64,000 nucleotides of DNA from Zea mays (taxonomy: Eukaryota > Streptophyta > Magnoliopsida > Poales > Poaceae). The notes below the pieces were generated by a model that was not told the DNA's origin, did no database searches, and saw nothing but the letters and a program-made list of their open reading frames with translations. A program made the position numbers and the translations under genes. Shown piece by piece: positions 1 through 12,068 of this stretch (its first letter is position 1; every line of letters starts with the position of its first letter). The stretch spans positions 156,425,825-156,489,824 of the forward strand of contig NC_050096.1 in assembly GCF_902167145.1 (NCBI RefSeq). Reading direction: 5' to 3'.

Positions 1-2995
1 GTTTGTAATGATAATACTTCTGTACTCGTATACTACTGGTCTGTAATAACAACACTCTTTCTATATTTTAATGTAAATTAAGTTACTGTAATTGCTTCCG
101 CTTATTCGTTCCTCCGATGTGTTGTAATATCTACGTGACGGGTGAAACGCTCTTGGGAAAGGTAAAGGATATAGATACCGAACTTGTCAAGTGATTAGAT
201 GCATCTACAGGGTTGTCCGAGGTCCGCTGGTCAAGGACAACTGTAGGTGGGCCTAGTAACTTGGGAGGTTCCGTCACATACACGCTACTCTCGCCATCTC
301 TCCACTCCCATTGCGTGTTGGCCTTTCTGGTATTAGTCTGCTCAAGGCAAAGCTCACCCATGACGAGGCATGTGACCAGTTAAAGGGTCCTCAATCATCA
401 AGCCTACATCGACACGGTCCTTAATCGACTCAGACGGAGACACTACACCGAGACTCTCTTCTCGTGCAAGTCACCCGCCCGGTCTCAGCTTTATCATTTA
501 AAAACCCAAAGTTTGGTACCTGGCAAAGGTACATCTTATCATATGTTGAACCCATCACGGCCATGATGTTTTTGAAAACATCCCATCCACTGTGAAGCAT
601 CACCTTTTGTTTTAAAACAAAACATTTGCTTGTCTAAAGCAGGACTAAGCATTAGAAAACCTTTTAATAAAACAGGTAATCAAGGAATGGTAAACAGTTC
701 CAAGGAAGGAAATGCAACAATTGGTTTAGCTCACAACTCCTATCGCCTAATGCATCATATAAGGTGATAAAGATTTTAAAACAGCAAGGAGGTGGCAAAT
801 GCACCGGGGCTTGCCTTGTGTTGTAGGAGAGTCAGGCTCTGTTCCATAGATGTCAAAGTAAAAACAGTTCCCGGCAGGTGGATTTTCAGTTGATGGAGCA
901 GTCTCCTCTTCTTCAACAGTTATTTCTTCCTCGTTTTCTATACATAACCATATATAACCATGAATGCTCATGTGATGCTTATGAAAATGCAATGATAGTA
1001 GAGATACATCAAGTTGTATCTTGAATACAACTTTCCTTCACGGTTTACCAGGGAAACTATGGTTTTCTAGGTCAACACCTTAGTAGGGTTAGACAGTTTT
1101 ACCCTAAGGAGCTAGGGTTTTGGGTTTGGGAATCAAACAATGTCCAAAACAAGTCAAATTTCACTCATGGGATCCAAATATCATGCTAAACTTACCCAAA
1201 ATGTTTTGTGATTTTTAGAATTATTAACTAATTTCTAAAATTCCAAAAGTATAGGTTTAGGCTCCTTTAAATACTAAATAATTCCTGGTTTGGACTAAAA
1301 ATCTTGGAACTATTTTTATTAAATTCTAGAGAAATTTAGGAGCCAAGTAAAACTGGTCTCATATTTTTAGCATTTTTCTAGAATTTTCTATAAATTCTCT
1401 ATATCTGAGAGAAAAAGAGAAAGAGAAAGGATTAATAGTAACACTCAATTCGGTCTAGGTCGGCACACGACCAGCGAAACGTGCGCCCGCGCATGCCCAC
1501 GAGGTTGGCTTTGCACAGAGGACCCTAGGCTTTTAAATAACTAATAAGGAATCCCGCGCACTATTCCTATGTGTCACTGACATTTGCATCGAGGTCCCTC
1601 CCTTTTTTGTTTCTTCGCAACTTGAGATCCCCGACCACGGCGGCGGAGCAGTGGCTCCCGTGAGCCAAGACCGGCCGGAAAACGCAACGACTATGCCTCT
1701 CTATTGCTCAACACCTAATTATACCCTCAACGACATTGATCTCTCACTTAATTGCAGAGTTCTAGCCCACAATCTCTCTGTCCACGGTGATGGCGCGAAC
1801 TGCGGATGAACCGAGGCGTTCCTGGCAATCTAAGATGGTTTAGTTCAATTGGCTGGGTCGATGAGCATCCTGAACACACCAGAGTGGAGTAACGAGAGCG
1901 AGGAGGACGTGAACGGACCTACAGAAGGCTGGCCACGATGAGCTCACTCACGGCGGCGCAGACAACAGAATTAGGGGAAATCCCAAATTGGGGAGCTATG
2001 GGGGATGATTGGAGGTGAGGGCTGGTTCACTGGGTGCACAATTACTTAGCGGAGCAGGCTAGGGCACCAATTTATAGTGTCCAAGGGCAGTGGCTCCCAA
2101 TTTTGGAATGGCGCGCTAGCGGCCGGAGAGAAGGAAGGTTACTGGCGCAGGTGATACCTTGGCAAGGCCACCGACGATGAACAAACACGCTTCAGTGGTT
2201 TACTGCAACGTGGTAATGCCCTAAGGCACGTGGCGCACGATCGGTAAGCGGCAAAAACGCTGGCGAGGACCATTTCGGCCGACCTCAGCCCAAGTGGGTA
2301 TGGCGAACTCACCATCGACCGGGTCCGAGCCTATCCGGTGCCAAGATCTTTACTCTGTCGTGATTATCTCCTCGCCAGAGAGCACGAATCATGGCGACGG
2401 CGCGGATGACGGCGCGAGGATCACCGGTGGTGAGGTGCAGCGTACCTAGGATCTTTGTCAGTCTACTGTACCATTAGAACGCCATTTAGAGCACTTGACA
2501 GAGCTTATTTGGGGGCGATTTGCTCCAAAATTCGTGTAGCAACTTGACCATCCATCTGTATCAAAGTTGTAGCTCTATAAACCAACTACAAATCGACTAT
2601 AGAGACCTTGCTCATTTACTTAGTCCTTCGAGCTTGAATCGAGTCCAAAGTTTAGAAGAACTCACTGTCAGACTAGTATCAGACTGTATGGGTGACTGGC
2701 AGCAATACTTTGAGTCCATTTAACTCCAATTTTTGTACAACACCCATGTCTTATGACTTAAACAAAGTTATGCTCCTTTAGTAGCTCTACAAATTTGATG
2801 TATTGACCCTGGGCAAATTCCTTGTAAATTTAAAAATATAGAGCTCCAAAGTTGACCCCATTTACTAAAATTCAGACTTAAGCATATAAGGTTCATGGGG
2901 TACTTTTTGCAAATAAGTCCAAATCCCACTATTTAACATGCAAATTCTCAAGTGTGAGAAACACATGATTTGTGGTGTTCTATTACTTTGGTATT

Positions 2996-3684
2996 TGTTG
3001 GGGACTTGTTCTCAAATGCTATGAATCAAGAACAAGGCAACACAAGATGTTAAATATCAAAACCCTTCGTCCTTTTGATCATTATTTCCCTTCGGATATA
3101 ATGGATTTCGGACGAAGGTCATGAAGGACAAACCTTCATGAACATAACAAAAGATAAAGAGTATTTAAACACAGAATATAAGAAATAACATAATCTCTGT
3201 AAACATTGTTATTAATTTATTTTCTACTTATATTACTCATGTAAATAATGGTAAATTAAAAATATACCTTCGGCTTGAAGGAATGTGAATACAGGTGTGA
3301 TGCAAAAGCAAATGCCAAGTCAGCGTGAACAGTACGGGAATACTGTTCACCTATTTATAGGCACGGGTCGCAGCCCATGCAAAATTACATTAATACTCAT
3401 TACATTTAACAATAACTCTATAATAATTCTTCAAGGTCTAATTTGGCTTTTCATCTTTAAGTCAGTTCCCTTTTTCTGTCGTTATGCCGAAGCTTTTCTG
3501 CACATAGCTTCGTGATCGTCTTCTCCTTCGTCGTGATCGCCTTTCGTCCCGGTCGAGCTTCGTCTTCAACCGTACTTTTGTATACCCGCAATCTAACTTC
3601 GAAGATACCTGTTTACATATTTCTCTTGGAAAGCATTGTCAAATCATGTTTTTGAGGACCTTCGGAAGGCAAAGGCCCCCAACA
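2996..3684 (-). repeat. 3' LTR of Zeon-like copy A
   Basis: 689 bp. In element sense it starts TGTTGGGGGCC at 3684 and ends CCCCAACA at 2996. It carries a near-palindromic CTATTTATAG core (3351-3360) that can serve as a TATA box on the minus strand. It is the distal LTR relative to gag and the proximal one relative to the + strand antisense ORF. Confidence 0.92.
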
Positions 3685-3705
3685 GTAGCCCCTCGCAATA
3701 TTAAT
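3685..3705 (-). other. Polypurine tract of copy A
   Basis: Immediately inside the 3' LTR. On the minus strand it reads GCGAGGGGCTAC before the LTR start TGTTGGGGG. Copy B has the same purine run at its 19283 boundary. Plus-strand DNA priming is the known role of such tracts. Confidence 0.6.
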
Positions 3706-3838
3706 TTACTGTAAAGATAAGTTTATATTGCGATACGGACGAAGGCTATGAGCCGAAGGTCCAAAAAACACCTTCCTTTTGCTAGAATAGCAACAGTCAT
3801 TGACAAGCGGGACCCTCCAGTTTTCGACTTACTAGGTG

Positions 3839-3846
3839 TATAAATA
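3839..3846 (+). promoter_or_regulatory. TATA box for the antisense ORF of copy A
   Basis: TATAAATA lies 147 bp upstream of the ATG at 3993. The homologous TATAAATA of copy B (19437-19444) lies 141 bp upstream of its ATG, and the flanking sequence is shared. Position and conservation suggest a dedicated internal promoter separate from the LTR promoter. Promoter activity is inferred. Confidence 0.55.
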
Positions 3847-3992
3847 TGAGCTCACCGCAAGTTTATTTGGCACGCTATCTTACCATTTGCTGTGCCTGCT
3901 CAAATAGCTCTCTGTCCACAAATATTTGACTGCCTCTCTAGATTTTAAGCTTCGGACCAAAAAGCCCTTGTTTTAAAAGGACTTCCGAAGGG

Positions 3993-6585
3993 ATGTCTCA
4001 GGAAAAGAAAGTTGTTGCCGGAGTGAAGTTGAGCCTTTCTGAGGAGAAAAATCTGGGCTTCATTGAATCAATAGCAAAAACAAATACAGAGAAATTTACT
4101 AGGGAAATTTTGGAAGGCTTATCCGAAGATACTAGTGAAAGTGATAGCTATGACGCAGACAGTGGAGGTGAGGATTCCGAAGATCGACCATGGCGACCAA
4201 GCCATTCGGTCTTCGGAAAATCAACTATTGGACAAAGTCATCTTGAAAACATGAGGGGAAGATATTTTCGAGATATATCCATCGTGAGGGCAGATGACGG
4301 AGAGAAGACTGTGCCGACTCCCAAAGATAATGAAGTCGTGATCTTCCGAAGCTTTTTAAAGCTGGGTTACGATTTCCTTTAAGCAGGTTTGTGGTAGAAG
4401 TTTTGAAAACATATCAGGTTTATCTTCATCAACTTACCCCTGAAGCAATAATAAGAATGGGAGTCTTCGTTTGGGCTGCAAAGAGCCAGAGCCTAGAACC
4501 AAGTGCGAAAAGCTTTTGCAATATACATGAGTTAATATATGAGACGAAGCCCTAGGGTAAGGAGCAATATCATAACAACTTTGGTTGCTACAGCTTCGGT
4601 GCTCGTTCTGGATCAAGCTGTCCTGTGCCAACCTTTCGGAAGAGATGGCCAGGGGAATGGATGAAAGAATGGTTCTATGTAAAAAATGATTTGAAGGTTC
4701 GAGAAGATATTAAAGATATCATCATGTGTCCTATCTGGCAGCGCTTCGGACTCCGGAAACCGAAGGTAGAAATGGATGAAGTAGCCGAAGAGTGCCAAAG
4801 GGCCTTCGGCGTAGTCTTCTCTTTTATAGGGACAAGAGATTTAATACAAGAACATATTGCCTTCAAAGTATGGCCACTTGCAGATAACTGGGAAATGCCG
4901 AAAGAAACTGTTAGAGAAACTGATGAAGGTTAATGTGTTAGATGTTCTGGAGACAATTAAATCTTCAAGCATAACTCCAAAGAAAACTCTTGAAACTTCT
5001 GGAGTGTCTACTGAAGCCTTTGTTGCTGAAGCTTCAAAACAACAGCCTGAAGCTGAAGCTGAGGCTGGGCCTTCAGAGCCCACCAAGGAACAACCTTTGG
5101 AATCTTAAGAAAAAGCTACAAAGGCAGCTTTGGAAGCCGAAAAAATGTCAGAGCCAATTTTGGTTGAAGAAACTGGCACTGCTGCCCCCGAAGCACCTTC
5201 CTCCATACGCGATTACATTGTGCGACATGCTTCGGGGAAGAAATTATCTGAAGAAGAGATTTATGAAGCTGATCACTATGCCAGAGAATTAAAATATCCG
5301 AAGGGGGCACTAGTGTTCAATGGGACAGACGCAGATGACTTCCTATACTGCCTCCCTGATAATAAAGAATTATCTGTCTGCCGGGAGATGGCTAGGAGTA
5401 TGGGGTTTCTGAAACTTGAAGCTGGACTCTGCGCTATGACGAAGGACGATCTTGCAGATAGTCTTGCATATAATAGTTTAAAGGTATGAGAACTATATAT
5501 TTAGAAATTTATAATTTTCAAATCATTCTTTTGTTCTTATACTAATTCTTGTATATATATAGGGTTTAATATTGAGCAACGCGCTGAGAGCGCAAAAGAA
5601 TGCCGAAGACGAGAGCTATGATATTGCTTTCAACAATCTACGATCAGAGGTTATTAAGCTGAGAAACGAAGCTCTGGAAAAAGATAAAATTCTGCTTACA
5701 TTGGTGGACAAGATAAAGAAAGACGCAGCTACCTCCAAGGCTCAAGCTGAAGCCCAAAAACGAGAAATTAAAGATCTTCAGAAACAGCTAGCCAGAGCTA
5801 AAGAAGAACGTATACTTGAAGAGACAAAACGAGAGCTTAGTGATCAATGGGCCAATCATTTAGAAATAAATGTTAAAGAGCTTCGTGCATCCCAGAGAAG
5901 ATGCTATGATAAATCTATAGTGTGCGTTCAGAAGATAAAATCCAGCTTCGCCAACGTTGGTGCATTCTCTAGCGAAGAAAATTTCTCAAGGGGCAATCCC
6001 GAAGGTCCGATGGAATGGATTAGTCACGAAGCTGAGGCATTCGAGGAAATCCTGAATAGCCGTGGAGACATATGTGCTTTTTCGGGTGCTAGAGGAATTG
6101 CTACTGTTTTGGAGAGGAAAGGTTGTGAGCATGTAAAATCCTTAGCGCAATCCGAAGCTACTTTGTCCTCCGAAGACATTAAAGACCCCTCAGCCGAAGC
6201 AAGCATGATCGGCGGAAAATTTTTCACCGATATCTGGGACAACGGCGGCCGAGAAATAGCCCAAGAAATTATTCAAAAGAGCGAAAAAGGCATCCACGAT
6301 GCTAGAAAAATAGCAGAGGCTGCTGAGAAAAGTACAGAGCCCGAAGGGCAAATAGGTATTAATTAGTGGTTTTCATTCTATTGTAATTTTTGATTCTAGA
6401 CTTTGTTCACGGTTTGTAATAGTAATATAGTCGTATCTTCTCCTCCCTCAGAACCTGCTGAAGCATCTCCGGGCCCCCACTCGAAGGGGGACGATGAAAT
6501 TAGAAAAATGGCCGAAGCCATCATGGACAAGGTTGTCGACCAGCTACTAAACGAAGCTGCAGAGATAGTTCTTAAGGAGGATTAA
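3993..6585 (+). pseudogene. Antisense ORF (aORF) with PF04195-type region, copy A, three exons, frameshifted and internally deleted
   Basis: Starts MSQEKK and opens with an acidic stretch rich in D, E and S, then RPWRPSH. The region NEVVIFRSF onward matches what I know as Pfam Transposase_28 'putative gypsy type transposon' (PF04195), recalled and not searched. The second half is coiled-coil-like (5600-5900). Proposed introns: 5484-5562 (GT..AG, 79 bp) and 6356-6430 (75 bp). Copy B has introns at the same places. Exons: 3993-5483, 5563-6355, 6431-6585 (stop TAA). Damage: a 1-nt loss near 4350, a TAG near 4552, and about 600 bp missing around 4930 compared with copy B. Function is unknown; antisense aORFs are known in Tat-lineage elements. 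It lies convergent to gag. Confidence 0.75.
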
Positions 6586-7082
6586 ATGCTATTGTAGAAA
6601 CATTTGGAACGTAACATGTGTAATACATTGTAACTTTGAATATAATATATAATCTATTTATAGTTCAATTCTTTACGATGCATGAAATTTTGCATACATA
6701 CCATTTTTTTGAGCCTTCAGCGAAAAAACACCTTCCCTTCTTTTCATGCTTCGTGAAGAAAATCTTTTATATATCGCAAGAATTTGCAAACTTCTCTAAT
6801 GGGGAATATCCAAGCTTCGTGAAATATTCTCCGAAGCTGTTTTATGTTGCCTCTCTAATGAAGCTACACGTCTTATTGATTTATCTTGTGCCTTAACACG
6901 ATTTTCTCTTTTTCAAATCACCCTCCGAAGACCAATGGTGTATCCCATTCTTGTTCCGCATGCAATATGCTGTATGATGCTTATGTTATGCTGAATGATG
7001 TGATGATGTTATGTTATGCAAAATGATATTTGTGCCGAAAATACACACATCCCTGCAATAAAGCACACAATCTTTTTATATC
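6586..7082. other. Spacer between the aORF and the tandem repeats, copy A
   Basis: AT-rich sequence with runs of ATG-rich words (about 6960-7025, 'atgatgttatgttatgc') shared with copy B at 23430-23480. No credible coding sequence and no pol remnant. In autonomous Tat elements pol would lie between gag and this region, so this is the side on which pol has been lost. Confidence 0.6.
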
Positions 7083-7230
7083 AGCGTTTATTTTTCGCTG
7101 TAAGCCTCCCTTAGGAGCTTCTTCGCCTTTTACTTCAGCGGAATTAGCGTTTATTTTTCGCTGTAAGCCTCCCTTAGGAGCTTCTTCGCCTTTTACTTTC
7201 GGCGGAATCAGCGCTTATTTTTCGCTGTTG
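7083..7230. repeat. Short tandem repeat, 63-64 bp unit, copy A
   Basis: Two nearly identical units (7083-7145 and 7146-7209) begin AGCGTTTATTTTTCGCTG, followed by a partial third from 7210. The related motif CCCTTAGGAACG recurs at about 7254 and several times in copy B (23610-23890), so the array is an old, variable part of the family. Confidence 0.75.
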
Positions 7231-7535
7231 GCTCAGAAAACTTACACTGCGCTCCCTTAGGAACGGCTTTTTGCTGCTTTGAATAAATTGCAATGCGTTC
7301 CTTAGAACAAATTTTTGATAACTTCGAAAATCCTCCTTGTCAATCATAAATTCTCATGCTTCGGCATCTCAGGCCTATGGAGAAGATATATTTTCATTAC
7401 AGTAAAGAGTAAAACTATTACAAGAAATTGAAAGGCGATAAAAGACGCTAAAACTACCCTTAATTGTTCCTTATTAAAAAGAAAGCAATACTGAATTTGA
7501 AAATGCGAAAAACTGCTGTCGAGGTAGGATATTGG

Positions 7536-9053
7536 TCAATAAATGTGCTTCGACTCTGGCACAGTGCTATTGACTGTGCGAGCTTCGGACTCCTCTCTGA
7601 AGTCCCGCTGGGGGTTAGTGCGCTGACTCCCTTCTGGCTGCTAGCCTCTTTGTGTTGGTGGTAGCGGCAGAGGATGCTGCCAAGATGCTTGGGGTTGGCT
7701 TGCCGAAGCAACAGAAGCTGCAGGGTGATTGCCTACATATTCTGGAATGTAAGGCGAATGATACGGAGCAGTATGCATGACTTGCTTCGACTGACTTTGT
7801 TGTGCTGCAGCTTCTGCTATCTCCTTTTGCTTCTGGATGGTAACATGACACATCCTGGTAGTATGGCCCTTGTCTTCACCACAGAATAGGCAGTAAATCT
7901 TTCTTGGCTGATCTCCAAATCTTCCCCCGAAGCCCCTGGCGCCTCTGCCCCTTGGCGCTGGCGGTCGAAAAGAGCTTTGCTGCTGCCCCGAAGCTTGTGA
8001 AGAATATTGTGGCTTTTGCTGCTGACTCCCTCTATCGTCATTTTGAGTAGAATTATGAATTGACCTGACGTGCCTCGGGTGAAATCTTCCTCCGAAGCCC
8101 CTGGTTATTTTAGAAAACCTGAATGCTTCCTCCCTTCTTTGACGAAAGTCATTGTCAGCTCGAATATATTCGTCCATCTTCTGGAGCAGCTTCTCCAGAG
8201 TCTATGGCGGCTTCCTGGCAAAGTATTGCGCTGAAGGTCCCGGTCGAAGTCCCTTAATCATGGCCTCAATGACAATTTCATTGGGCACTGTTGGCGCCTG
8301 TGCCCTCAGACGCAGAAACCTTCTGACATACGCCTGAAGATATTCTTCGTGGTCCTGGGTACACTGGAATAGAGCCTGAGCGGTGACTGGCTTTGTCTGA
8401 AATCCTTGAAAGCTGGTTATCAACGTATCCTTCAGCTTTTGCCATGAAGTAATTGTCCCTGGTCGAAGAGAGGAGTACCAAGTTTGAGCAACACTCTTGA
8501 CGGCCATGACAAAAGACTTTGCCATGACTGCCGTATTGCCACCATACGAAGATATGGTTGCCTCATAACTCATCAGAAATTGCTTCGGGTCTGAATGACC
8601 GTCATACATGGGGAGCTGAGGTGGCTTGTAAGACTGGGGCCATGGTGTAGCCTGCAATTCTGTTGATAGAGGAGAAGCATCATCAAAAGCAAAATTTCCA
8701 TGATGGAAATCTTCATACCAATCATCCTCATTGTAGAAACCCTCCTGATGGAGCTCTCTGCACGGAGGCCTTCGGTTCTGGTCATCCTGAACAAGATGAC
8801 GAACCTCTTCCGAAGCTTCATCTATCTGCCTCTGAAGGTCAGCTAGACGAGCCATCTTCTCCTTTTTTCGTTGCACCTGTTGTTGGAGCATCTCCAGGTT
8901 TTGGATTTCCTGGTCCAAGTCATCCTCCGGAGGCGTTGGACTGGTGGCCTTCCTCTTCTGGCTTCGGGCCTCCCTAAGAGAAAGGACGTCCTGATTGGGG
9001 TCCAGCGGCTGCAGAGTGGCAGCCCCTGTCGCTGAAGCCTTCTTCGGCAGCAT
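7536..9053 (-). pseudogene. gag: gag of Zeon-like copy A, two in-frame amber codons
   Basis: Encodes the capsid/nucleocapsid protein that packages element RNA. It starts MLPKKASATG at 9053, just inside the PBS. A basic and coiled-coil N-terminus (LQQQVQRKKEKMARL) precedes the Tat-type capsid region (YDGHSDPKQFLMSYE, QTWYSSLRPGTI). C-terminal is an RGRG-rich segment with a zinc knuckle CLFCGEDKGHTTRMC, spaced CX2CX5HX4C. One frame runs throughout, with TAG after KPP (near 8203) and TAG at 7641-7643; the homologous frame continues to TGA at 7536-7538. The first TAG is shared with copy B. About 505 codons. No pol frame follows. Confidence 0.85.
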
Positions 9054-9110
9054 GACGAAGGTGATGTTTGCCGAAGATGTTCAAAAGCTCAAGAAATGGA
9101 AGTGAGTTCA

Positions 9111-9127
9111 CCGGAGGTGGGCGCCAA
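9111..9127 (-). other. Primer binding site of copy A
   Basis: Directly abuts the 5' LTR. On the minus strand it reads TTGGCGCCCACCTCCGG. Copy B has TTGGCACCCACC at the same place. The initial TGGCGCC is typical of tRNA 3'-end complements, but I do not assign a tRNA. Confidence 0.6.
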
Positions 9128-9816
9128 TGTTGGGGACTCGTTCTCAAATGCTATGAATCAAGAACAAGGCAACACAAGATGTTAAATATCAAAACCCTTC
9201 GTCCTTTTGATCATTATTTCCCTTCGGATATAATGGATTTCGGACGAAGGTCATGAAGGACAAACCTTCATGAACATAACAAAAGATAAAGAGTATTTAA
9301 ACACAGAATATAAGAAATAACATAATCTCTGTAAACATTGTTATTAATTTATTTTCTACTTATATTACTCATGTAAATAATGGTAAATTACAAATATACC
9401 TTCGGCTTGAAGGAATGTGAATACAGGTGTGATGCAAAAGCAAATGCCAAGTCAGCGTGAACAGTACGAGAATACTGTTCACCTATTTATAGGCACGGGT
9501 CGCAGCCCATGCAAAATTACATTAATACCCATTACATTTAACAATAACTCTATAATAATTCTTCAAGGTCCAATTTGGCTTTTCATCTTTAAGTCGGTTC
9601 CCTTTTTCTGCCGTTATGTCGAAGCTTTTCTGCACATAGCTTCGTGATCGTCTTTTCCTTCGTCGTGATCGCCTTTCGTCTCGGTCGAGCTTCGTCTTCA
9701 ACCGTACTTTTGTATACCCGCAATCTAACTTCGAAGATACCTGTTTACATATTTCTCTTGGAAAGCATTGTCAAATCATGTTTTTGAGGACCTTCGGAAG
9801 CCGAAGGCCCCCAACA
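9128..9816 (-). repeat. 5' LTR of Zeon-like copy A
   Basis: 689 bp, same length as the partner LTR. On the minus strand a TATA-like CTATAAATAG at 9483-9492, about 325 bp from the LTR start, is placed to drive gag transcription leftward. The end at 9816 is followed by the GTATT duplication. Confidence 0.92.
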
Positions 9817-10188
9817 GTATTTGCACTTGGGTCCAAAAGTTCACAAATTTTACAATTACCCCCTTAGGGTTTCAATTAGGGTTTCTAGGGTTTGTTTTTA
9901 GGGTTTTGGGCACATTAGGGTTTTAGTGCCACCAAAGTCCATCAAATGTGAAACCTTAGGAATATTTCTCATGACTTTTGGGGTTTAACTTACTTGGGCT
10001 TCACTTCACCCATAAGCCCTAATTTAGGTTTAAGCACTCTACCCTAGGGTTAATCACACATCAAGTCATCACAACTTGTTTGAAATTTTACCTAGTGAAT
10101 GCATTCTAGGTGTGACAAGCAATATGAAATATCAATGCTCATGATGTTATGCTCAAGTTTTAGTGCCAGTAACACTAGGGGTGTTACA

Positions 10189-12068
10189 AGAAACATCCGT
10201 GTGGTTAGAGACTTTCCAGATGTCTTTCTAGAGGAGTTACCCGGGATGCCACCAGATAGGGAAGTTGAATTTGTTATTGATCTCTTAACTGGAAATACTC
10301 CTATTTCAAAAAGGCCATATAGGATGTTAGTGGAAGAATTAAAAGAACTTAAGAAACAATTAACTGAGTTACAAGAGTCAGGGTACATTCGTCGGAGTTC
10401 CTCACCTTGGGGAGCACCGGTTCTATTTGTACAGAAGAAAGATGGTTCACAAAGGATGTGTGTGGATTATAGATCACTTAATGATGTCACAATTAAGAAC
10501 AAGTATCCTTTACCTCGTATTGAATATTTATTTGAGCATATGTGAGGTGCTAGGGTATTCTCTAAAATTGATCTCAGATCGGGATACCATCAAATGAAGA
10601 TTAGACCATATGATATTCCCAAGACGGCTTTCTCTACCCGATATGGTCTATATGAGTTCACAGTCATGTTGTTTGGCTTAACTAATGCCCCAGCCTACTT
10701 CATGGATCTGATGAACAAGGAATTCATGGAGTATCTTGGTAGATTTGTTGTGGTATTTATTGACGATATTCTGATCTATTCCAAGAATGATAGTGACCAT
10801 GAGGAACATCTGCGATTGGTACTACAGAAGCTGAGGGATAATCAACTCTATGCCAAGTTTAGCAAGTGTGAGTTCTGGCTTCATGAAGTACCATTCCTTG
10901 GGCATATCATCTCCAAAGGTGGGATCTAAGTGGATCCGATTAAAGTAACGGAGATAGTGGGTTGGAAGATACCAAAATCAGTCACTGAGGTTCGGAATTT
11001 CTTGGGAATCGTGGGCTATTACCGACGTTTTATTGAAGGATTCTCCAAGACAGCGAAGCCTATGACCTCACTATTTGAGAAGGGGAAAGAGTTTAAGTGG
11101 ACTCATGAATGCCAAGAGAGTTTCAATCAACGGAGGTTTAAACTGATGTCACCCCCAGTATTGATTATGCCAGATCTGCAAAAGGGATTTGGCATATATT
11201 GTGATGCATGCCGCCACGGCTTGGGATGTGTTCTTATGCTAGAAGGACATGTCATCGCCTACGTGTCTCGCCAGTTGCAGAAACATGAGTTGAAGTACCC
11301 CACTCATGACTTAGAACTGGCAGCCGTAGGGCACGCTCTCAAGATTTGGAGGCATTATATTATGGGGACTAAATAAGTGCCAAGTCTACACTGATCATAA
11401 GAGCTTAAAGTATATCTTCACTCAGAAAGATCTCAACCTTAGGCAATGCCGCTGGTTGGAGCCCTTCAAGGATTACGACTTGGAGATTCATTATCATCCG
11501 GGCAAGGTGAATCTGGTTGCGGATGCCTTGAGTCGGAAGGAGCATGTTCATGTAGCTATTGTTGCCCAGTTACCTAATGAATTAGTAGAAGACTTTGAGA
11601 AGCTCAATCTAGGAATTGTTGCTCATACCAAAGGGATTACCATCGAAGTGGAACCTACCTTAGAACAAGAAATACATAAAGGTCAGGTTGGTGATGCCAA
11701 GATTCAGGAGATCAGAGATCTTATGGAAGAAGGCAAAGGGTCAGACTTCACGGAGGATGATCAAGGCACGATCTGGTTCAAAAACAGGAATTGTGTCCCT
11801 GAGATTGATAGTCTTTGTGAGACCATATTGAAGGAAGCACATGACTCGACTTACTGCATCCATCCTGGTAGTACCAAGATGTACCAGGACCTAAAACATA
11901 AGTATTGGTGGTATGGACTAAAGAAGGATGTTGCTTCACATGTAGCATTGTGTGATGTTTGCCAGAGGGTGAAAGCCAAACATCAGAGACCTGCTGGTTT
12001 GCTGCACATGCTTAAGATACCTGAATGGAGGTGGGAAGAAATTGGTATAGACTTCATTGTGGGTCTAC
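10189..12068 (+). pseudogene. pol: Element V pol: RT, RNase H and integrase N-terminus
   Basis: Ty3/gypsy polymerase. Reverse transcriptase: [10 protein letters not shown] and [10 protein letters not shown] (10430-10500), then [12 protein letters not shown] (10559), then catalytic [12 protein letters not shown] (about 10750). RNase H begins at [17 protein letters not shown] (about 11190; the DAS motif has become DAC). The integrase zinc finger H-H-C-C has [15 protein letters not shown] and CDVCQR (11850-11970). Damage: TGA at 10543-10545 (arginine or another residue expected), TAA at 10927-10929 where serine is usual, and a frameshift near 11373 before [10 protein letters not shown]. The RT catalytic aspartates are intact but the frame is not. 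It ends where a solo LTR has inserted at the TCTAC target. Minus-strand LTR I cuts it upstream at 10188. Confidence 0.88.

Larger units (their letters stand above)
2996..9816 (-). mobile_element. Zeon/Cinful-like non-autonomous Tat-lineage retrotransposon, copy A
   Basis: Complete element of 6821 bp with 689-bp LTRs (2996-3684 and 9128-9816) and a perfect 5-bp target duplication GTATT (2991-2995 and 9817-9821) inside LTR I. Orientation follows gag, so the right LTR is the 5' LTR. Gene order in that sense: LTR, PBS, gag, spacer, antisense ORF, polypurine tract, LTR. Protease, RT, RNase H and integrase are absent. LTR ends and layout resemble maize Cinful-Zeon (recalled, not searched). By eye the two LTRs differ at about a dozen positions, mostly transitions. 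This suggests insertion within about a million years under the commonly used grass LTR rate. Confidence 0.9.
1..10188 (-). mobile_element. Long LTR of a Del/Tekay-like gypsy element (LTR I), left part outside window, split by Zeon-like copy A
   Basis: Visible pieces are 1-2995 and 9822-10188 (3362 bp). Read on the minus strand, the LTR begins at 10188 with TGTAACACC, the start shared with the LTRs ending at 51064 and 63323. Segments around 260-400 match 41160-41290, and 10085-10188 matches 50970-51064, so it is the same family as solo LTR II. It interrupts the pol of element V: 10189 resumes in frame just before the RT domain. A minus-strand TATA-like site lies at 2067-2078, next to a GC-rich stretch at about 1450-2440. 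The left end is not in the window, so solo LTR versus full element cannot be decided. No genuine gene is seen in it. Confidence 0.8.

Noticed and set aside
3285..3515. Small frame MNTGVMQKQ, repeated at 9417-9647 and related to frames at 18871 and 25867
   Set aside because: It lies entirely inside Zeon-like LTRs, is not conserved as protein between copies A and B, and runs against the element's sense.
3993..6585. Host gene with a transposase domain
   Set aside because: Second copy in element B at the same internal place, flanked by LTRs with a target duplication; it is an element-borne antisense ORF, and the Pfam name does not prove transposase activity.
8663..8977. Plus-strand frame opposite gag of copy A
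   Set aside because: Shadow of the gag coding sequence; not preserved in copy B.
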